From assembly GCF_012489685.1 (NCBI RefSeq), contig NC_080041.1:135113785-135177784 (forward strand): 64,000 nucleotides of DNA. The letters are read 5' to 3'. This stretch comes from Lotus japonicus. Its lineage: Eukaryota > Streptophyta > Magnoliopsida > Fabales > Fabaceae. This document shows positions 11,786-24,507 of the stretch, one piece after another. The notes beneath the pieces are model-generated. The model was given only the letters and a program-made list of their open reading frames with translations. It was not told the DNA's origin and did not search any database. A program made the translations under genes and the position numbers. Position 1 is the first letter of the stretch. Every line of letters starts with the position of its first letter.

Positions 11786-13616
11786 AAAACATATTATGTA
11801 AATAGTTATTGAAATACTCTTTTTAGTAAATAGTTTTTTATATTATTTAAAAAAACCCAAAAAAGATGGCCAGTTGTAATAGAAAGGTTTTTTATTAGAT
11901 ATATAATAAGTATGTTTACGAATTAGCAATAAAAATATTCAAACAATATTTTATGTCCCCCTGAATGATAGCTTATGATGATAAGAGTTAGGGGGACATA
12001 TGAGTTGTGCAATTTATCTTTCCTATATAAAAAACAATATTTCCTTACTCTTCTCTTGTAACAACAAAAAAAAACTATATTTTCTTATAGAAATTATTTT
12101 TATCACAAATACATCTAAATATAAATCAATTCACTTCGAAATCACTTAATTTTTTCTATTTAATTCATTCATTTTATTTAATTAGTTTCACATAATCTAA
12201 AAATTGATTGTTCATACTTCATACTCATTTAAATTCTTCCCAACCTTTTCTCGAATCTATATGAGTGGAACTAATGCTAGTTTATGCATGGTAGGTTGAA
12301 AATTCAAAGCTCTTCTTTTCTTCTTTATTTCTTTTTAAAACATCCGAGTTAACTTTTTGAAATGCATCCGAGTTAACTTGCCACCTAACTTTGTATATAT
12401 TTAAAATAAACGATTAATTGATTTTAGGGTAGCTATCTCAAACAAATACTCAAATAGTATTAATTGTAGCTAATATATTAATACTTCATTTAAGATTAGT
12501 TGGATACTCAGTATCACATATTTATTCATATATAGCTAAACAAATTATTCCACGGATATATAGGGTGGGTGGCATCTTCAATTCGTGGCATCTTCAATTC
12601 TCCTTGAGTAAGATCTAATGTTTAATTTTTATTTTTATGGATTAAAAAACCTCACTAAAAAAACTAGCTAGCCACATGATAATGTACTGCATGAGCATTT
12701 TAATTCGCATATATTTCAAAATATAAGTTAGTAAGTACCTTTTTTAAGTGTGTATTATAAATTATAAACAAGAAGATATAAACACACAAGTTAGGGGTAG
12801 GGTGTAAATTTGACTTGTTGTGGTCATGGGATTCCGTCGGTTCCGTACACTCGTGAGTCAAGACTAAAGAAAGAACAAACAAAAATGATGACCCCTAAGT
12901 TAAGGCCAAAAGCCAAATAAAAGAAAAGCTATTATTCTACGCGTGCCAACTGGTTACAGGGTTTATACTTTATATTCCTACAGATAGCTAGGTTACCCAA
13001 TCTTATGTTCAAATGACTTATTAATTTTACTTTTATTGTTCATATTGAATTCGTTGACACAATCACAGTATATATATTTTAAATTTTAATTGACATGGAG
13101 AATGATTTAATAAGAGTGATCTGATTTCGAGACGAAAATAATTGTTCACGTAACTGTTGGTTGGGATACCTTCAGGAAAAAAAATTACAAGTATTATTGC
13201 ATAATTTATACATATATATATATATACATATATATATATAATCTTGAATATATAGTTTATTTTAAAATATTTTTTATTTTGAAAAACTATACAAGGTATT
13301 TGCTTACAAGATATGGAAAGACATTACTGGAACTATAAATGTGAATAAGCTATCATCCTTTTGTTACAAGATTGCAACCTTGAGTATATATAAATCATAC
13401 ACAATAAAATAATTTCCACATTTCCTTTAATTTCCAAAATGAATAATGTTTTCGTAATCATAGACCCGGAAATGATGTAATCTCAAACCTTAAAATAAAC
13501 CCATAGATATATTGCAGGGGATACATAAAGATTAATCCTTGTCAATTAATAGTTGTCTCATTGAAAAAGGAAAAAGATCTTTTACACGCTCCATTATGTG
13601 ATATTATTCTGTAGAG

Positions 13617-13674
<58 letters not shown>

Positions 13675-14520
13675 CTCCACTTCTTTTTCACCTCCATTCT
13701 ATTTATTTATCTCTTCTTTATCAATCAAATCACATATCACATCTTTACTTTCTCTCTCATTTCTTCCTATCTATCTCTTCTTCCACCTCTCCTCACCTCA
13801 AAAGTGACCTCACTTTTGGTGTGAAGATATAATTATCCTAAAAGCAAATCAATCTTTTTTCTGTAGGTCCAGGCACATTTTTGTTTACATGCTTGTTGCA
13901 TAGCAAATCAAACTCGTTAGGAGGAAAAGATAGAAATACAAGACAAAAGTAGCACGTGTGGTGTTTGGAGGTTAGGATGCATTGATTGCCAACCATGTCA
14001 CATGAACACATTAGTAGATCAAGTGTACCTGTTGATGATCCAGAGCTTCTCTAAAGCTATTCTGTCAATAATTAAAGAACCAACCCATAATCCAACAACA
14101 ATCATATTGTATTTTCTTCAAATCTCATGAAGTTCTTCAACTAATCTAGTTTACTTTAAACTCACTGGAGAAAAAAAAAGGTTTATATGTTCAATTATTA
14201 AACTATATGTAGGGAAAGTGTTCGTATGCAATATTATATAAGCTTTTCTCGATCAACCAATACATATATGTCCGAGACCCACCATAGCTAAAAGTTAGCA
14301 TAAAATTAATTAGAAGAGTGATAAGTATCAAATCCTGCCTCATGCATGTTTATCTAAAAGGTTATATGCATGCGCATGGCCCTCTCATGCCATGTGCACC
14401 CATCAACGACAATCACTAACACATTTATTGGCTTAAGCTTTGTTGAAAATGAAAGGATAGGAGAGGAGAGGGGGAAAAAAGAGAAAAAGAAAAATAACAA
14501 GGTTTTCCACGATTTGGTTG
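11786..14520. other. Non-coding AT-rich DNA with microsatellites
   Basis: No gene is recognisable. There is a (TA)n stretch at about 13209-13240 and a perfect (AT)n microsatellite of ~54 bp at 13617-13671, followed by pyrimidine-rich sequence that yields a meaningless low-complexity ORF. Confidence 0.5.
13617..13671. repeat. (AT)n microsatellite
   Basis: A perfect dinucleotide AT/TA run of ~54 bp. Confidence 0.95.
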
Positions 14521-14566
14521 TAAGACTATCAGCAATGGTGTGTAAGACTATCAGCAATGGTGTGTA
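14521..14566. repeat. 22-bp tandem duplication of a transposon end
   Basis: TAAGACTATCAGCAATGGTG occurs at 14521 and again at 14543, duplicating the left terminus of the PIF/Harbinger-like element. Confidence 0.85.
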
Positions 14567-15134
14567 AAGGGGGGAGTTGAATGTTGAAATGGGTGATTAA
14601 TGGTGTTGAAATGTGGTGTTGAAAGTTGAAAGGAGGAGAGAGGTGTTGAAAATTTTCAACACAGCTTAAACCTGAGTGCGGTGACACGTGGCAGCGCCTG
14701 GTTGGCGAATGCCAGGCGCGTGCCACACACGCGCCAACAAGACGCGTGACCTGCAGAAATGGCAGGCTGTGGGACCCAGGGACTGCGGTGGTGGGACGCG
14801 TGGCACGCGTCGGTTGGGCACCGACAGGCGCGTGCGTGCCACGCGTCAGAGGAGAGAGATATGTTCTGATGGCTGACGCGTGTCGCGTTTTAATTCGTCC
14901 GGGCGATTTTCTTTTATCCTAATCTTTCCAACTCAATTATTTCATTCAAAAAAAATTTAAAAAAATATAAAAAAATTACCAAAATTCATGATTTTTTTTT
15001 CTCTATAAATAGAGACTTGGTTCGTTTGATTTGGACACAAAAAAAAAACCAAGTTTTCCATCATCTTATTATCTTTCAACTATCCCTTTTGCTTTGAAAT
15101 GGATCTCAACAACTACCATTTCAACACCCAGAAT

Positions 15135-15172
15135 TGTATCGTACTAATTACGTTTGTATCGTACTAATTACG
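15135..15172. repeat. 19-bp tandem duplication
   Basis: TTGTATCGTACTAATTACG is repeated twice in succession inside the PIF/Harbinger-like element, just after the possible ORF1 start. Confidence 0.8.
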
Positions 15173-15844
15173 TTATTTGTGTGTTGTGTGTTTAGTTTGT
15201 TGTCTTGCATTTTAAGTTAAGCAAATAAAATGTATTATTGTGTGCTTAGTTTCTTTTCTTCCATTTGAAGTTAATAAAATAAAATAAATTATTGTGTATA
15301 TTTTATTTAAAAAATATTAAATTGTTAAGTTTTTAATTTAATTTACGTTAAAAAAATATTACGTTAATTTAATTTAATTTAAATAAAAAAAATTAAGTTA
15401 AATTAAATCGATAATAGTTTATTTAATTTAATTTTTATCGTAAATTTTAATTTTATGAAATCATAAAACGAAAAATATAAAATTAAATCAAAATATGAAA
15501 TAAAAGTGGTGGGGTAGGGGGTAGGGTGTTGAATGAAAAACCATTGGAGTGGGTAAAAGTTGAATGAAGTGTTGAACTGGAGAGAGAAGGTGATGTGGAG
15601 TGTTGGGAAGAGAAAAAGTGGTGTTGAATGTTGAAACCATTGTGGATAGTCTTATAATTTGGTACTGCTATCAATGATAATAGGTAACGTACGTGTACTT
15701 TTCAATTAAGAAAATTGCTCATAAAACAAGTGCACTAATTTCTTATGAGTCACTCAAATTAGTTTTGTTTCTAAATAGTAAATACTAGTAGCACTGAGGT
15801 TCTTGTATAGTATAAAAACATAAATGTTTTTTATTCAAAGTTCT

Positions 15845-17008
15845 ACAATTTGGGTGCCCACTAGGGTGGATAAGTTTATTTTTGGTCCACCGGTGGACTA
15901 GAGGGCAAATTTGGCTTTTCCCCTATCTTTACCCTGTTCCTCTTCCTGTTCTCTTCACTTGCTCTGTAATTGTTCTCCTTATCTTCCCACTCTGCCCCTC
16001 CCTACCACCCATCTCTCCGGCGGTGGTCTCCCTGTGTGCCCAGATCAAGCTCTTCACATTCATCTCTGATTCGAGCTTCCGCCACTGGTGGTTCTGGCAA
16101 CTGAGCTTTTGTGTTTCCGGTTGCACATCCCGTGATGTTCTTCGATGCGTTTTCTCGTCCGGAGACCATGCTGAGCATTGGTCGCCCCGAGATGTGCGGG
16201 TTCGATCTCCCGGAGGCTGATTTCATACTCGCCGCCGCCGCGCATAGGAACTCTTGGATCTTGACCTCAACGTCCCTCCTCCGCCGGTGGTTGCCTGATC
16301 CGACGCCGTTTTGAACCAAGATCTAGTTTTTCGTTGTTTCCTTTCGTGGTGTGCCAAGGCATAGTAGGTAGAAGGATTGTTTTTTGAGGTTGCTAGTTGT
16401 CGTTATTGACTGGTTATATCAGTTCTGTTTCTGTCAATTTTGGATTTTTCTTTTTGATAGTTGTTGTTGCTGAACCGTATTTTTGCTTTGTATAATGGGA
16501 TTTTTGTATATATGGATCCCATAAATGTAGAGTATAGAAAATAGTGGTTGAAAAAACATCTTTGATATAAACGGAAGACAGATTCTTGTTCTTATTTTGT
16601 TTAATCTCAAGCTAAAGTTCCCTTGTTTGTGAAAATGTCAAGAGTAAAATGTCTGCTTCTTTCTTGCACTTTACTCTGATGCAAACAGGCCAATAGTCCT
16701 TTTCAACTCTTCTTTAATCTTTCTTCATTCTGGATTTGTCTTCAAAAGAATATTTTGGAAGTGTTTGTGCATGGAAGTAGTGCTCATGGTTAGAGATTCA
16801 GGGATTCAGTGGTGATTCAGTTCCGGCAAGGAGGAGAAGGGGTGGGGAACAAGTGTTTGACATTTACATTTCTACCCTTTTTTCATCCATCAAATCTTGA
16901 CCATCGAATTAAAGAATATTCTAAGATGCTAAAATCTAATGGTAATTAATAGTGGAGCACCGGTGGACAAAAAAGAAAGTCGCCCACCGTAGTGGGCACC
17001 ACAATTTG
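15845..17008. mobile_element. TIR element with GC-rich interior
   Basis: The element is 15853-17000, flanked by an exact 8-bp duplication ACAATTTG (15845-15852, 17001-17008). TIRs of about 45 bp begin GGTGCCCACTAGGGTGG and also share GTCCACCGGTG. An 8-bp TSD fits hAT, although TIRs of this size also occur in Mutator-like elements. The interior at 15950-16320 is GC-rich, unlike the surroundings, and open in several frames, so it may be a captured host fragment. I do not recognise its protein. Confidence 0.75.
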
Positions 17009-17039
17009 CGGTCTATTAGTCTAGAGCAGTAGTTTCTTC

Positions 17040-17330
17040 CTATCAACACACGTCCCCGCAAGATTGAGGTTCCGTTAGTAACGCCGATGTAGTCTCATAA
17101 ATGTTGGTGACGAGACTTTGAAAGAGGTTTGGTGAGACAATCTGCAAGTTGATCAATTGTACAAACATGTTGAATTTTAATTTGAGTTTTCATTGTAGTA
17201 ACTAGTAAGTCTCAAACAAAGTGGGAGTTTATGGAGTTATGCTACATTCTGTTGTGATAAACTGGATTATGGGTGAAGTACGTGGTACTGAGATTATCAT
17301 AAAAAAGTAAATGAGACTGAAATAGTAACA
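17040..17330 (-). mobile_element. Degenerate Ty1/copia RNase H end
   Basis: The minus strand encodes, with stops, TYFTHNPVYHNRM ... INSHFV ... CTIDQLADCLTKPLSKSR ... IGV. This follows the conserved C-terminus of plant Ty1/copia polyproteins (N-P-V-x-H-x-R-x-K-H-I ... D-Q-x-A-D-x-x-T-K-P-L). No LTR was identified next to it. It is a fossil fragment truncated near the TIR element at 15853-17000. Confidence 0.7.
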
Positions 17331-17590
17331 CCTAATTCAATTAGTACAGAATAATTTCTGCTAAAAAAGGGAATTAAAAATATTGATGACCGAGGGTTGA
17401 AAACGAGTCCACATATATGATAATCTTTCCAGAATATGACTAATTAGCATAATTGATGCCAAATCTAGCAATTGTTTGGAAAAGTAATAAAATAAATAAG
17501 AAAGATAAAATGTTTCAAAAACTGACATCATGTAACCATCTAATTATGGAGTTGTCTAAATGACGCAATGGAAAAAATGAGTTACATAAC

Positions 17591-20418
17591 CCAAACTTAG
17601 ATGTTCCAATGTTATTATTACATGTTTCTTTAAAAAACTCCAACGCATGTTACATGTGTCATCCAGCTCATTTCATTATTCATCTTTTTATATTTTTATT
17701 AAATTCATTTTATTAAATAATTTATTTATACTTTGAACTCATCATCAATTACAATAAACTACACAACGAACCCCTTTTTCAAAAAAAAAAACCAAGAACC
17801 CTAATTCCCAATTTTGAATGTCATGTTTCAAAATTCTTCTCATCTCAGTTTCATTATAGTAATTAATACTCCTTTGTGCGGTGCGTCAACTAGTTTTGTT
17901 GCATTAAACCTGAGGTCTTACATAGAATTTAGAAAGCATTGATCTTCAAGTGGGTTGTTGCTGCATTTTTCATGCAAATAGGTTTGGCAGTTTTCATCAA
18001 GGTTTGGTTCTTTGCGTAGCTATAAATGCACTGCAGTAGTGAAAATAGTGAAAAATAAGACTCAAATACAATCATAGTTAGCTCTTTTCATTGGCTAACT
18101 TCATTCAAGACATGAGAGGAATCGTTTGAAGCACAATTGGTTTGGTTTTTTGGATTTGCTAGAATGAAATCCACCCTGTTATCTAATAATTTTGAGACCT
18201 CACTTTGGAAAGTGAGACACTCAAATTACCCACTCTCTATCACAAAAAAACACGTCACATTTTTTAGTTAAAAATACTTCTTCTTTCTCCTTAACCTGTG
18301 TCCGTGAGTATCACGCGTTGATGCCTCATCTCTTTATTTATTTTTTTCAATTTCCCCAACTTGCAATTTACCGATCCTTTCTCATCTTTTAGTTTTTTTA
18401 TATTTGATTTTCCTCATTACTTCAACTCTGCAAAATCCAAATCCCTCATTTTTCTCATCTCTTTCGCTCTCAAAAATCCAAATTCCTGAATCAGATCTCA
18501 ATCATGCAATTTTAAATTTCAAATCCGTCAGTTTTTCCAATCACTCCCTGAAACCCCCTCAATCTGCTCTCAAAATCTTATCTCTATAAAACTCAAATCC
18601 TTCCTTCTCTTTGTCTAATTTTTTCTTACTCGACTATAGTCAATTTCTTTTCTCCTAATTTATGTTACAATGGTGTTGAACAATGGTTCCAAATTTGCAG
18701 CCAAGTTATTTTATTCTTATGAATCGGTGTTGTCAAAGTCATCCCCAGGTAACAACTACTCTATTAAGAGCAATGAATCTTTCCAAAATGATGTTTTCTA
18801 AGGTTGTCTGTCTCTAGTTGAAGAAACTTGCAAAACAATCAGATTAAGGACTTGCCTTTAGCTTTTCAAAATTGTGCCAACAACAAGCGTGTTTGTTCCT
18901 CTAATATTAAGATTTTAATATTTAATATTATTGTTCTTGCACTTTATTTCATTTGTGCATTCATTTTTTTATTTTTCAAATCTAACTTTTGTACAATTCA
19001 GTGACTTGGAGTTTCAAATTCATACTTATCAAGACAGAAGTACAATCATTTATGTTATTTCTTTGACACCTTTCTAATGCTTTGAAATTTGCAGAATATT
19101 TGCTCTATTTGGTGGACTTTATGAACACATAACGGGTGGCGATATTTCCTAAAAACAATTGTTGCTACAAGCTTTCTTAATTACCTTTACAGTAGTTTTC
19201 TGGAAGAATTTGTATCTAATTTCATTTTGGTAAAGTTTTTCTTTCTAATAGTATCATATATTTGTTAGTTGTCATTGTAGTTTGGATTTTGGAGGAAGAA
19301 AGCAGTGAGTTGTACCAGTGATGCGGAAAAGTAAAATCATGTATTACCTTTATGTTCTTCTTAGTAAAAACGACTTCATCTTTAAACGTAAATTGTATGT
19401 ATTTGACCTCAACTAATAGCTTGATCTCTAAATTACATATTGTCACTAGAAGGAAAAAAATGACACTGGAACTGATTAAAGTATGTTCATTAGCACTTTC
19501 CACTTAAAGCTATGTGATTTAATAATTTATATTTCTTTACAAATTTTATAACATATATAATATTTATATCTTTAAGTATTAATATAAAGTTATTATAGAT
19601 AGAGAATTAGTATTAATATAAAGTTATTATAGATAGAGAATTAGTATTAAAATGTAATTAATATTAATATTTTTTCTTGATTTAATATCTACTAAAAAGT
19701 AATTAAAATTGATTTTTTTTGTAGTTAAATACAGAAGTCTATACCTCTTCTTAAGAAAAATGTTGATGTTGTAGCTTCATCAAATGCAAGATTGAGTACT
19801 TTTTTTTATACATCGGAAAATAAGATTGAGTACTCTAATTTAACATATAAAGGCTAGGTTTGATATTCAATATTTTTTTATTATCTTCAAATTTGTTTTT
19901 TCTATATTTATATTGTTAGATAAATATATATATATATATTAATTTATATTTATAAATGTTCAATCATTGCACAAAAAAGTTAACATTAATCATGTGGTAG
20001 CTTAGAAGATTTTGCCCAATATATACTAAATTAGATTATTACATTATTTTTATTCCAGCAAATTTTAAATACAACTTTAAAATCAATATTACAAAAAAAA
20101 ATTATGGTACATTAAATATGAGGAAAACACCCGTGCAATTGCACGGGCTACTTACGGGTTGCAAAGAACTTTGAGACAGAATATTCAAAATTAGGATTAG
20201 GGTTCTTGATTTTTTTGGGGGGGGGAGGTTTGTTGTGTAGTTTATTCTAATTGATGAGTTCAAAGTATAAATAAATTATTTAATAAAATCAATTTGACAA
20301 AAATATAAAAAAAATTAATAATGAAATGACTTGGATTCTATGATGACATATGTAATATGAGTTGTAATTCTTTTAAGACATATGAATATAATACTATTGG
20401 GACATCTAGGTTTGGAAA
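17591..20418. mobile_element. 2.8-kb element with ~240-bp imperfect terminal inverted repeats
   Basis: 17591-17840 and the reverse complement of about 20170-20418 align almost throughout. Shared blocks include ATTAAATAATTTATTTATAC, CTTTGAACTCATCA, ATAAACTACACAAC and CAAGAACCCTAAT. I could not define a target duplication, so the ends are accurate only to ~15 bp. The interior carries no recognisable transposase. It contains a 34-bp tandem duplication (19579-19646), a CCCGTGCAATTGCACGGG palindrome (20130-20147) and some less AT-biased, possibly captured, sequence (18700-19500). The right end abuts the LINE at 20419. Mutator-like or foldback are both possible. Confidence 0.65.
19579..19646. repeat. 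34-bp tandem duplication
   Basis: The 34-bp unit (containing AAGTTATTATAGATAGAGAA) occurs twice in direct succession inside the element at 17591-20418. Confidence 0.8.
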
Positions 20419-20454
20419 ATCAAAAAGCAAGAGCGTCTCCTCCAGAAAATCCCA

Positions 20455-21264
20455 AGAAACACTAGGGGTGCACATGGGTTGGGTTGGATGGATTTTGGTC
20501 AAAATAAAATCCGAACCGATCAAAATTGTCTGGGTTGGATTTAACAAATTTCTTATTCGGACCCGATCCGAACCAACCCGACGAAGTTTGAATTGGGTTG
20601 GATGGATTTATTGGGTCACTATATTAAAATAATAATATATCTGAAATATTAAAAAATCTTGCAAAAATTATTATAAATTCAGAAAAAAGTTATAAATAAT
20701 ACTAAATATGTTATAATACTAAATAGCATGAAAAAGACACAAAAAGTTATAGAAATAATACCACATAAATGACATAAAGCCAAATATCATGAAAACATAA
20801 AACTTCATTACCAAATGACATGAAACAATCTAATATAAATAGTATCTAAAAAGTGAAAAACAACACTAAATGTCATGTCATGACACTTAGAACTTATATG
20901 TCTTCGACATGCCAAATAACTATATATAAACATGTAACAAATAACTACGAACAAATACTCTAAGTTCAAATATGACAAATAACTATAAATACTTAAGTCT
21001 CAAAGTTTCAAAAAGTCATCACTCCGACACTAGCACTCCAAGTATGAGTAAAATTATAAAAATTATTATTATATGCATGGATTCTAGGTTGGGTTGGATG
21101 GATTTGAACTGAATCCGAAATCCGATCCGAACTTGGTTGAGTTGTAGTAAAATCCATCCAACTAACCCGATTGCCCGATCCAACCCGCATTTTTTCTATT
21201 GGATCGGATTGGGTTGGGCGGGTTCATTGGATTTACCCCGCCCATGTTCACCCCTAAGAAACAC
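20455..21264. mobile_element. Non-autonomous hAT element 1 (794 bp)
   Basis: The element is 20463-21256 with an exact 8-bp duplication AGAAACAC (20455-20462, 21257-21264) and termini TAGGGGTG/CACCCCTA, typical of plant hAT elements. Subterminal GGGTTGG/CCAACCC motifs are repeated at both ends, and the middle is AT-rich and non-coding. It splits the LINE between the codons for LEKAYDS and VSWDFL. Confidence 0.88.
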
Positions 21265-22676
21265 TATCATAAGCTTTCTCTAAATCAATTTTGAAAGTTA
21301 ACGATCCTTTTCGAGCCAATGAAGAGTGCATGTAGTGAACTATCTCCTGGGACAAGAAAGCGTTATCCATGGTACCACGCCCCGGAAGAAAGCTACTTTG
21401 CATTGAGCCAATTATACGATTCATCATGGGTCTTAACCGGTGAACTATAACCTTTGTAATCAATTTATAGATTACGTTACATAAACTAATGGGGCACAAT
21501 TGTTTAACTGTCGTGGGGTTGTCAACCTTTGGGATAAGAACCACTAACGTCTCTAACAATTTTGCATCCACGGTTCCTTGCACAAACGCCTCTCTGACAA
21601 CCTGCCACACATCCTCTCCAATTAGATCCCAATAACGCTTATAGAAAAAGGGCTGAAAGCCATCAGGACCGAGAGTCGTGAAGGATTTCATAGACATAAG
21701 TTCTTTCCTCACATCCTCTTTGATAGCTGGAGAGGAGAGAATACCTTGTTCATTTTCTGATAATTTGGTAAAATTACCGTGTTTAAACCCCTCAGCAACC
21801 CGATCATGGCTAACCGCAAAGAAGGAATGGAAGTGGTTGTGAACCTCATTAGCCAAGCTTTGCTGATATGTGGTCCATGTCCCGTCCGAGAGTTGTAAAC
21901 GATGAATGTGATTTCTCCTTTTTCTAATCATTGCGTGCATGTGAAAATAGGTCTTATTGCGGTCACTGAAATGAACATTATTTCCTCTAGCCCGTTGAAA
22001 CCATAGCAGTTCCTCTTGTTTCAATATGGCCTTGTACTCCAACTGCAGTTCAAATTCAAGCTGAGACATATCTGAGGTAACTCTAACATTGAGTTCCCGC
22101 TGAACCCCACACAGTCTTCCTTCCACCTAACGCTTCCTCCGGAAGATATCGCCAAAAGAATTTTTATTAAACAGTTCAGATTCAGCACGGACGCAATCCA
22201 GTTTAGAGTGGATTGACTCTTCACCTCGTTTCCATGCTCCTTCCACTACCCTGTGATAATTAGGGTGGTCTGCTCAAGCCGCTATGAATCGGAATATGCG
22301 AGTTCCGCTTCCATACGTGTTCATCCCTCCACAATGGACAAGTAATGGACAATGGTCTGAATGAACTCGGTGGAGATGTTCAACCGTGGCTTCAGGAAAA
22401 GCTAAACGCCACTCAAAATCCCCTAGGGCCCTATCCGGACGCTTAGATAGAATGAGACAGTTATTACTCTTCCGGAACCAAGTGAACTTGCCACCTATGG
22501 AGCCTAGATCAACCAAATTACACGAGTCCAAAACTTCAGCAAATTTTGCTGCCCTAGAGCCACGAAATCACCTCCTCTCACCTCTGTAGGATGTAAGACC
22601 TCATTCATATCACCCACCAGAAGCCAGGGGACCAAAATAGAGGAATGGAGATGACAGAGATGCTCCCTCTCTTTGT

Positions 22677-23592
22677 GCTGGGACTAGGGGTGGCAATATG
22701 GGTTGGCGGGCCGGGCCAGGCCCAACCCGTCACTAACCCGCCGAAATACGGGTTGGGTTGGGCTAGCCCACTTTTGGTATTTGGGTTCAAAGTCTCAACC
22801 CAACCCATATTTTGACGGGATTGCGGGTTGGCGGGCTAGCCCACTTAAAAAATGTTGTATAGTAAAAAAATGTGCAATGAGAAATTTTAAGAAATATTTC
22901 ACTTTTCATACGTTGGCACATGAAAAAATTAGAATTATACGTATTCTTTATCTTTAAATGTTATGATTTCAACTAAAAAATCTCACCAATAGTAATACCA
23001 AGAAAATATTTATCATGCGTGGTTATTAAAAGTTGTAAAGTTGTAACATCACTAGCAATTGTTTGTAAGTGTCAATAACCTTAATCAAATCATTGATAAA
23101 TGTCATTTTTCTTTGATACACACTCACTTAATATTACTTAACAACACTAGATGTGTTTTACAATCATCAACAAGAGTTTACTTTAGTCAATAATAGTTAA
23201 CCAACAATTATAAAAGATAATGTCGAGTTGTCATGAAAGTTTGAGACAAACCATAACCGACAAATAAGAGCCGCAACTTATATAGGTGAATCCATGGAAG
23301 GTCATCATTGACTAACTTTCAAAATAGTTTTTGTTTTTTAGTTTAGGTCTGTCATAATCTATGCGTACCTTACAATAATCAACTTAAAGAATAAAAATAT
23401 AAAAAAAAAGTGAAAAACGGGTTGGCGGGCTAACCCAACCCAACCCGTCATTAACCTGCCAAAATGCGAGTCGGGTTGGGCTGACCCACTTTTAAAATTT
23501 GGGTTCAAAATCCTAACCCAACCCACCAAAAAAGGTGAGCAAAACGGGCTGGCCCAGCGGGCCAAACCCATTTTGCCACCCCTAGCTGGGAC
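22677..23592. mobile_element. Non-autonomous hAT element 2 (900 bp)
   Basis: The element is 22685-23584 with an exact 8-bp duplication GCTGGGAC (22677-22684, 23585-23592) and termini TAGGGGTGG/CCACCCCTA. Both ends carry GGGTTGGCGGGC-type subterminal motifs. The interior is AT-rich and non-coding. It is similar in design to hAT element 1 but not a near-identical copy. It splits the LINE endonuclease region. Confidence 0.88.
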
Positions 23593-24507
23593 CGACGAGG
23601 CATATATAGCACTACACACCCAAGAAAAGCTATCCCACCACAGCTCAAACGAAACAGCTTTAGTTTAAAATGAAGGTGAAAATAAAAAAGAGAGAATTTG
23701 TAAATTTCTATTTAAAATATATTTTGAATAGAAATTTACCAATTACATTAATAGATCATGCTATTAATAAATTGTTTTGAATAATTATTTACCAGTTACA
23801 GAATTTGAATTATAGAGGTGAGTAAAATACACTATAAACCACTAGGCATTTGCTTCCCTCATGAGAACCCAGAGGCCTTTCTTTACCCCTTTTTAATTCC
23901 TATTTAACGGGTTCAAAATAAATAAATTTCATATTATCAATAATTTTAGAAAAAAGTAAATTTCTGATCATTGAAACATATTAGAAAATATGTAAAATTT
24001 CCAAATTATGTTTTTTCATATATTCAAATAATTAAATTATTTAAATGCATAAGTTTTTCTTAATAAACCTAACATGACTAAAAGAAGCGAATCGGACGGT
24101 GCTGGTGTTGGAGAAGCCAATGGAAGCTAATGAATCGGACGGTGTAGAGTGATGCGTGTTGGAGAAGCCAAATCTGACGGTCTGAGTGGCACATCGCACG
24201 ATGTATCTTTTTCTTCAACCTTTGCCTTAGGTTTCCTATTCTCCCAACCCAGAAACTGCAGAAACCTCTCAAGTTTAGACGGAAAAAAAGAAAAAACCTC
24301 TTCAGCATCCTTCTCCAGTCTCTCCTTTCCCCAAGTATTCAACCAAATAAGCATGAAGTATATATACTTCAACAGCTTCAATCCATCAAATGCACCACCA
24401 CCACCACCACCTCTAACTCATCATGAAGCGTTTCTTGTCCCTCTTCTTCGTCAAACTGGACACGTTCTTCTCATTCGTTCTGGGGAGTTAAGACCACGCC
24501 TCAGGCG

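Larger units (their letters stand above)
14521..15654. mobile_element. PIF/Harbinger-like deletion derivative
   Basis: The termini GACTATCAGCAATGG (14524) and CCATTGTGGATAGTC (ending 15651) are imperfect inverted repeats, flanked by TAA and TTA (a 3-bp TWA-type site, not identical). The terminal regions are rich in GTTGAA/TTCAAC repeats. The left terminus is duplicated in tandem (14521-14564). The interior has a GC-rich block (14690-14890), a TATA-like CTATAAATAGAG (~15002) and, ~90 bp later, an ATG starting MDLNNYHFNTQN. That Asn-rich start resembles the Myb-like ORF1 of plant PIF elements, so this is probably a deleted autonomous copy. The superfamily call is an inference. Confidence 0.6.
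20409..23672 (-). mobile_element. LINE fragment interrupted by two hAT elements
   Basis: Removing the hAT elements at 20463-21256 and 22685-23584 reconnects one minus-strand L1-like LINE. The endonuclease part lies across the second insertion (CSAIYASSVPARG before it, WLLVGDMNEVL after it) and continues at 22531-22274 with VDLGSIGGKFTWFR. The reverse transcriptase starts in 22126-21254 with GPDGFQPFFYK, LVVLIPKVDNP and FKIDLEKAYDS (RT block A), and is resumed beyond the first insertion by VSWDFLEETLLLFDFPN at 20462-20411. The YADD block, RNase H and 3' end are missing. Frameshifts (near 22540) and a stop near 22126 show it is inactive. Confidence 0.85.

Noticed and set aside
13598..13807. ORF translated across the (AT)n repeat
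   Set aside because: It is a translation of the microsatellite and adjoining pyrimidine tract.
15845..17008. CRISPR-like or other prokaryotic arrays
   Set aside because: No array of regularly spaced direct repeats exists anywhere in the window; repeats here are transposon ends and microsatellites.
20130..20147. Helitron 3' end at the CCCGTGCAATTGCACGGG palindrome
   Set aside because: Neither strand shows CTRR followed by T at the right distance, so it is reported only as a palindrome.
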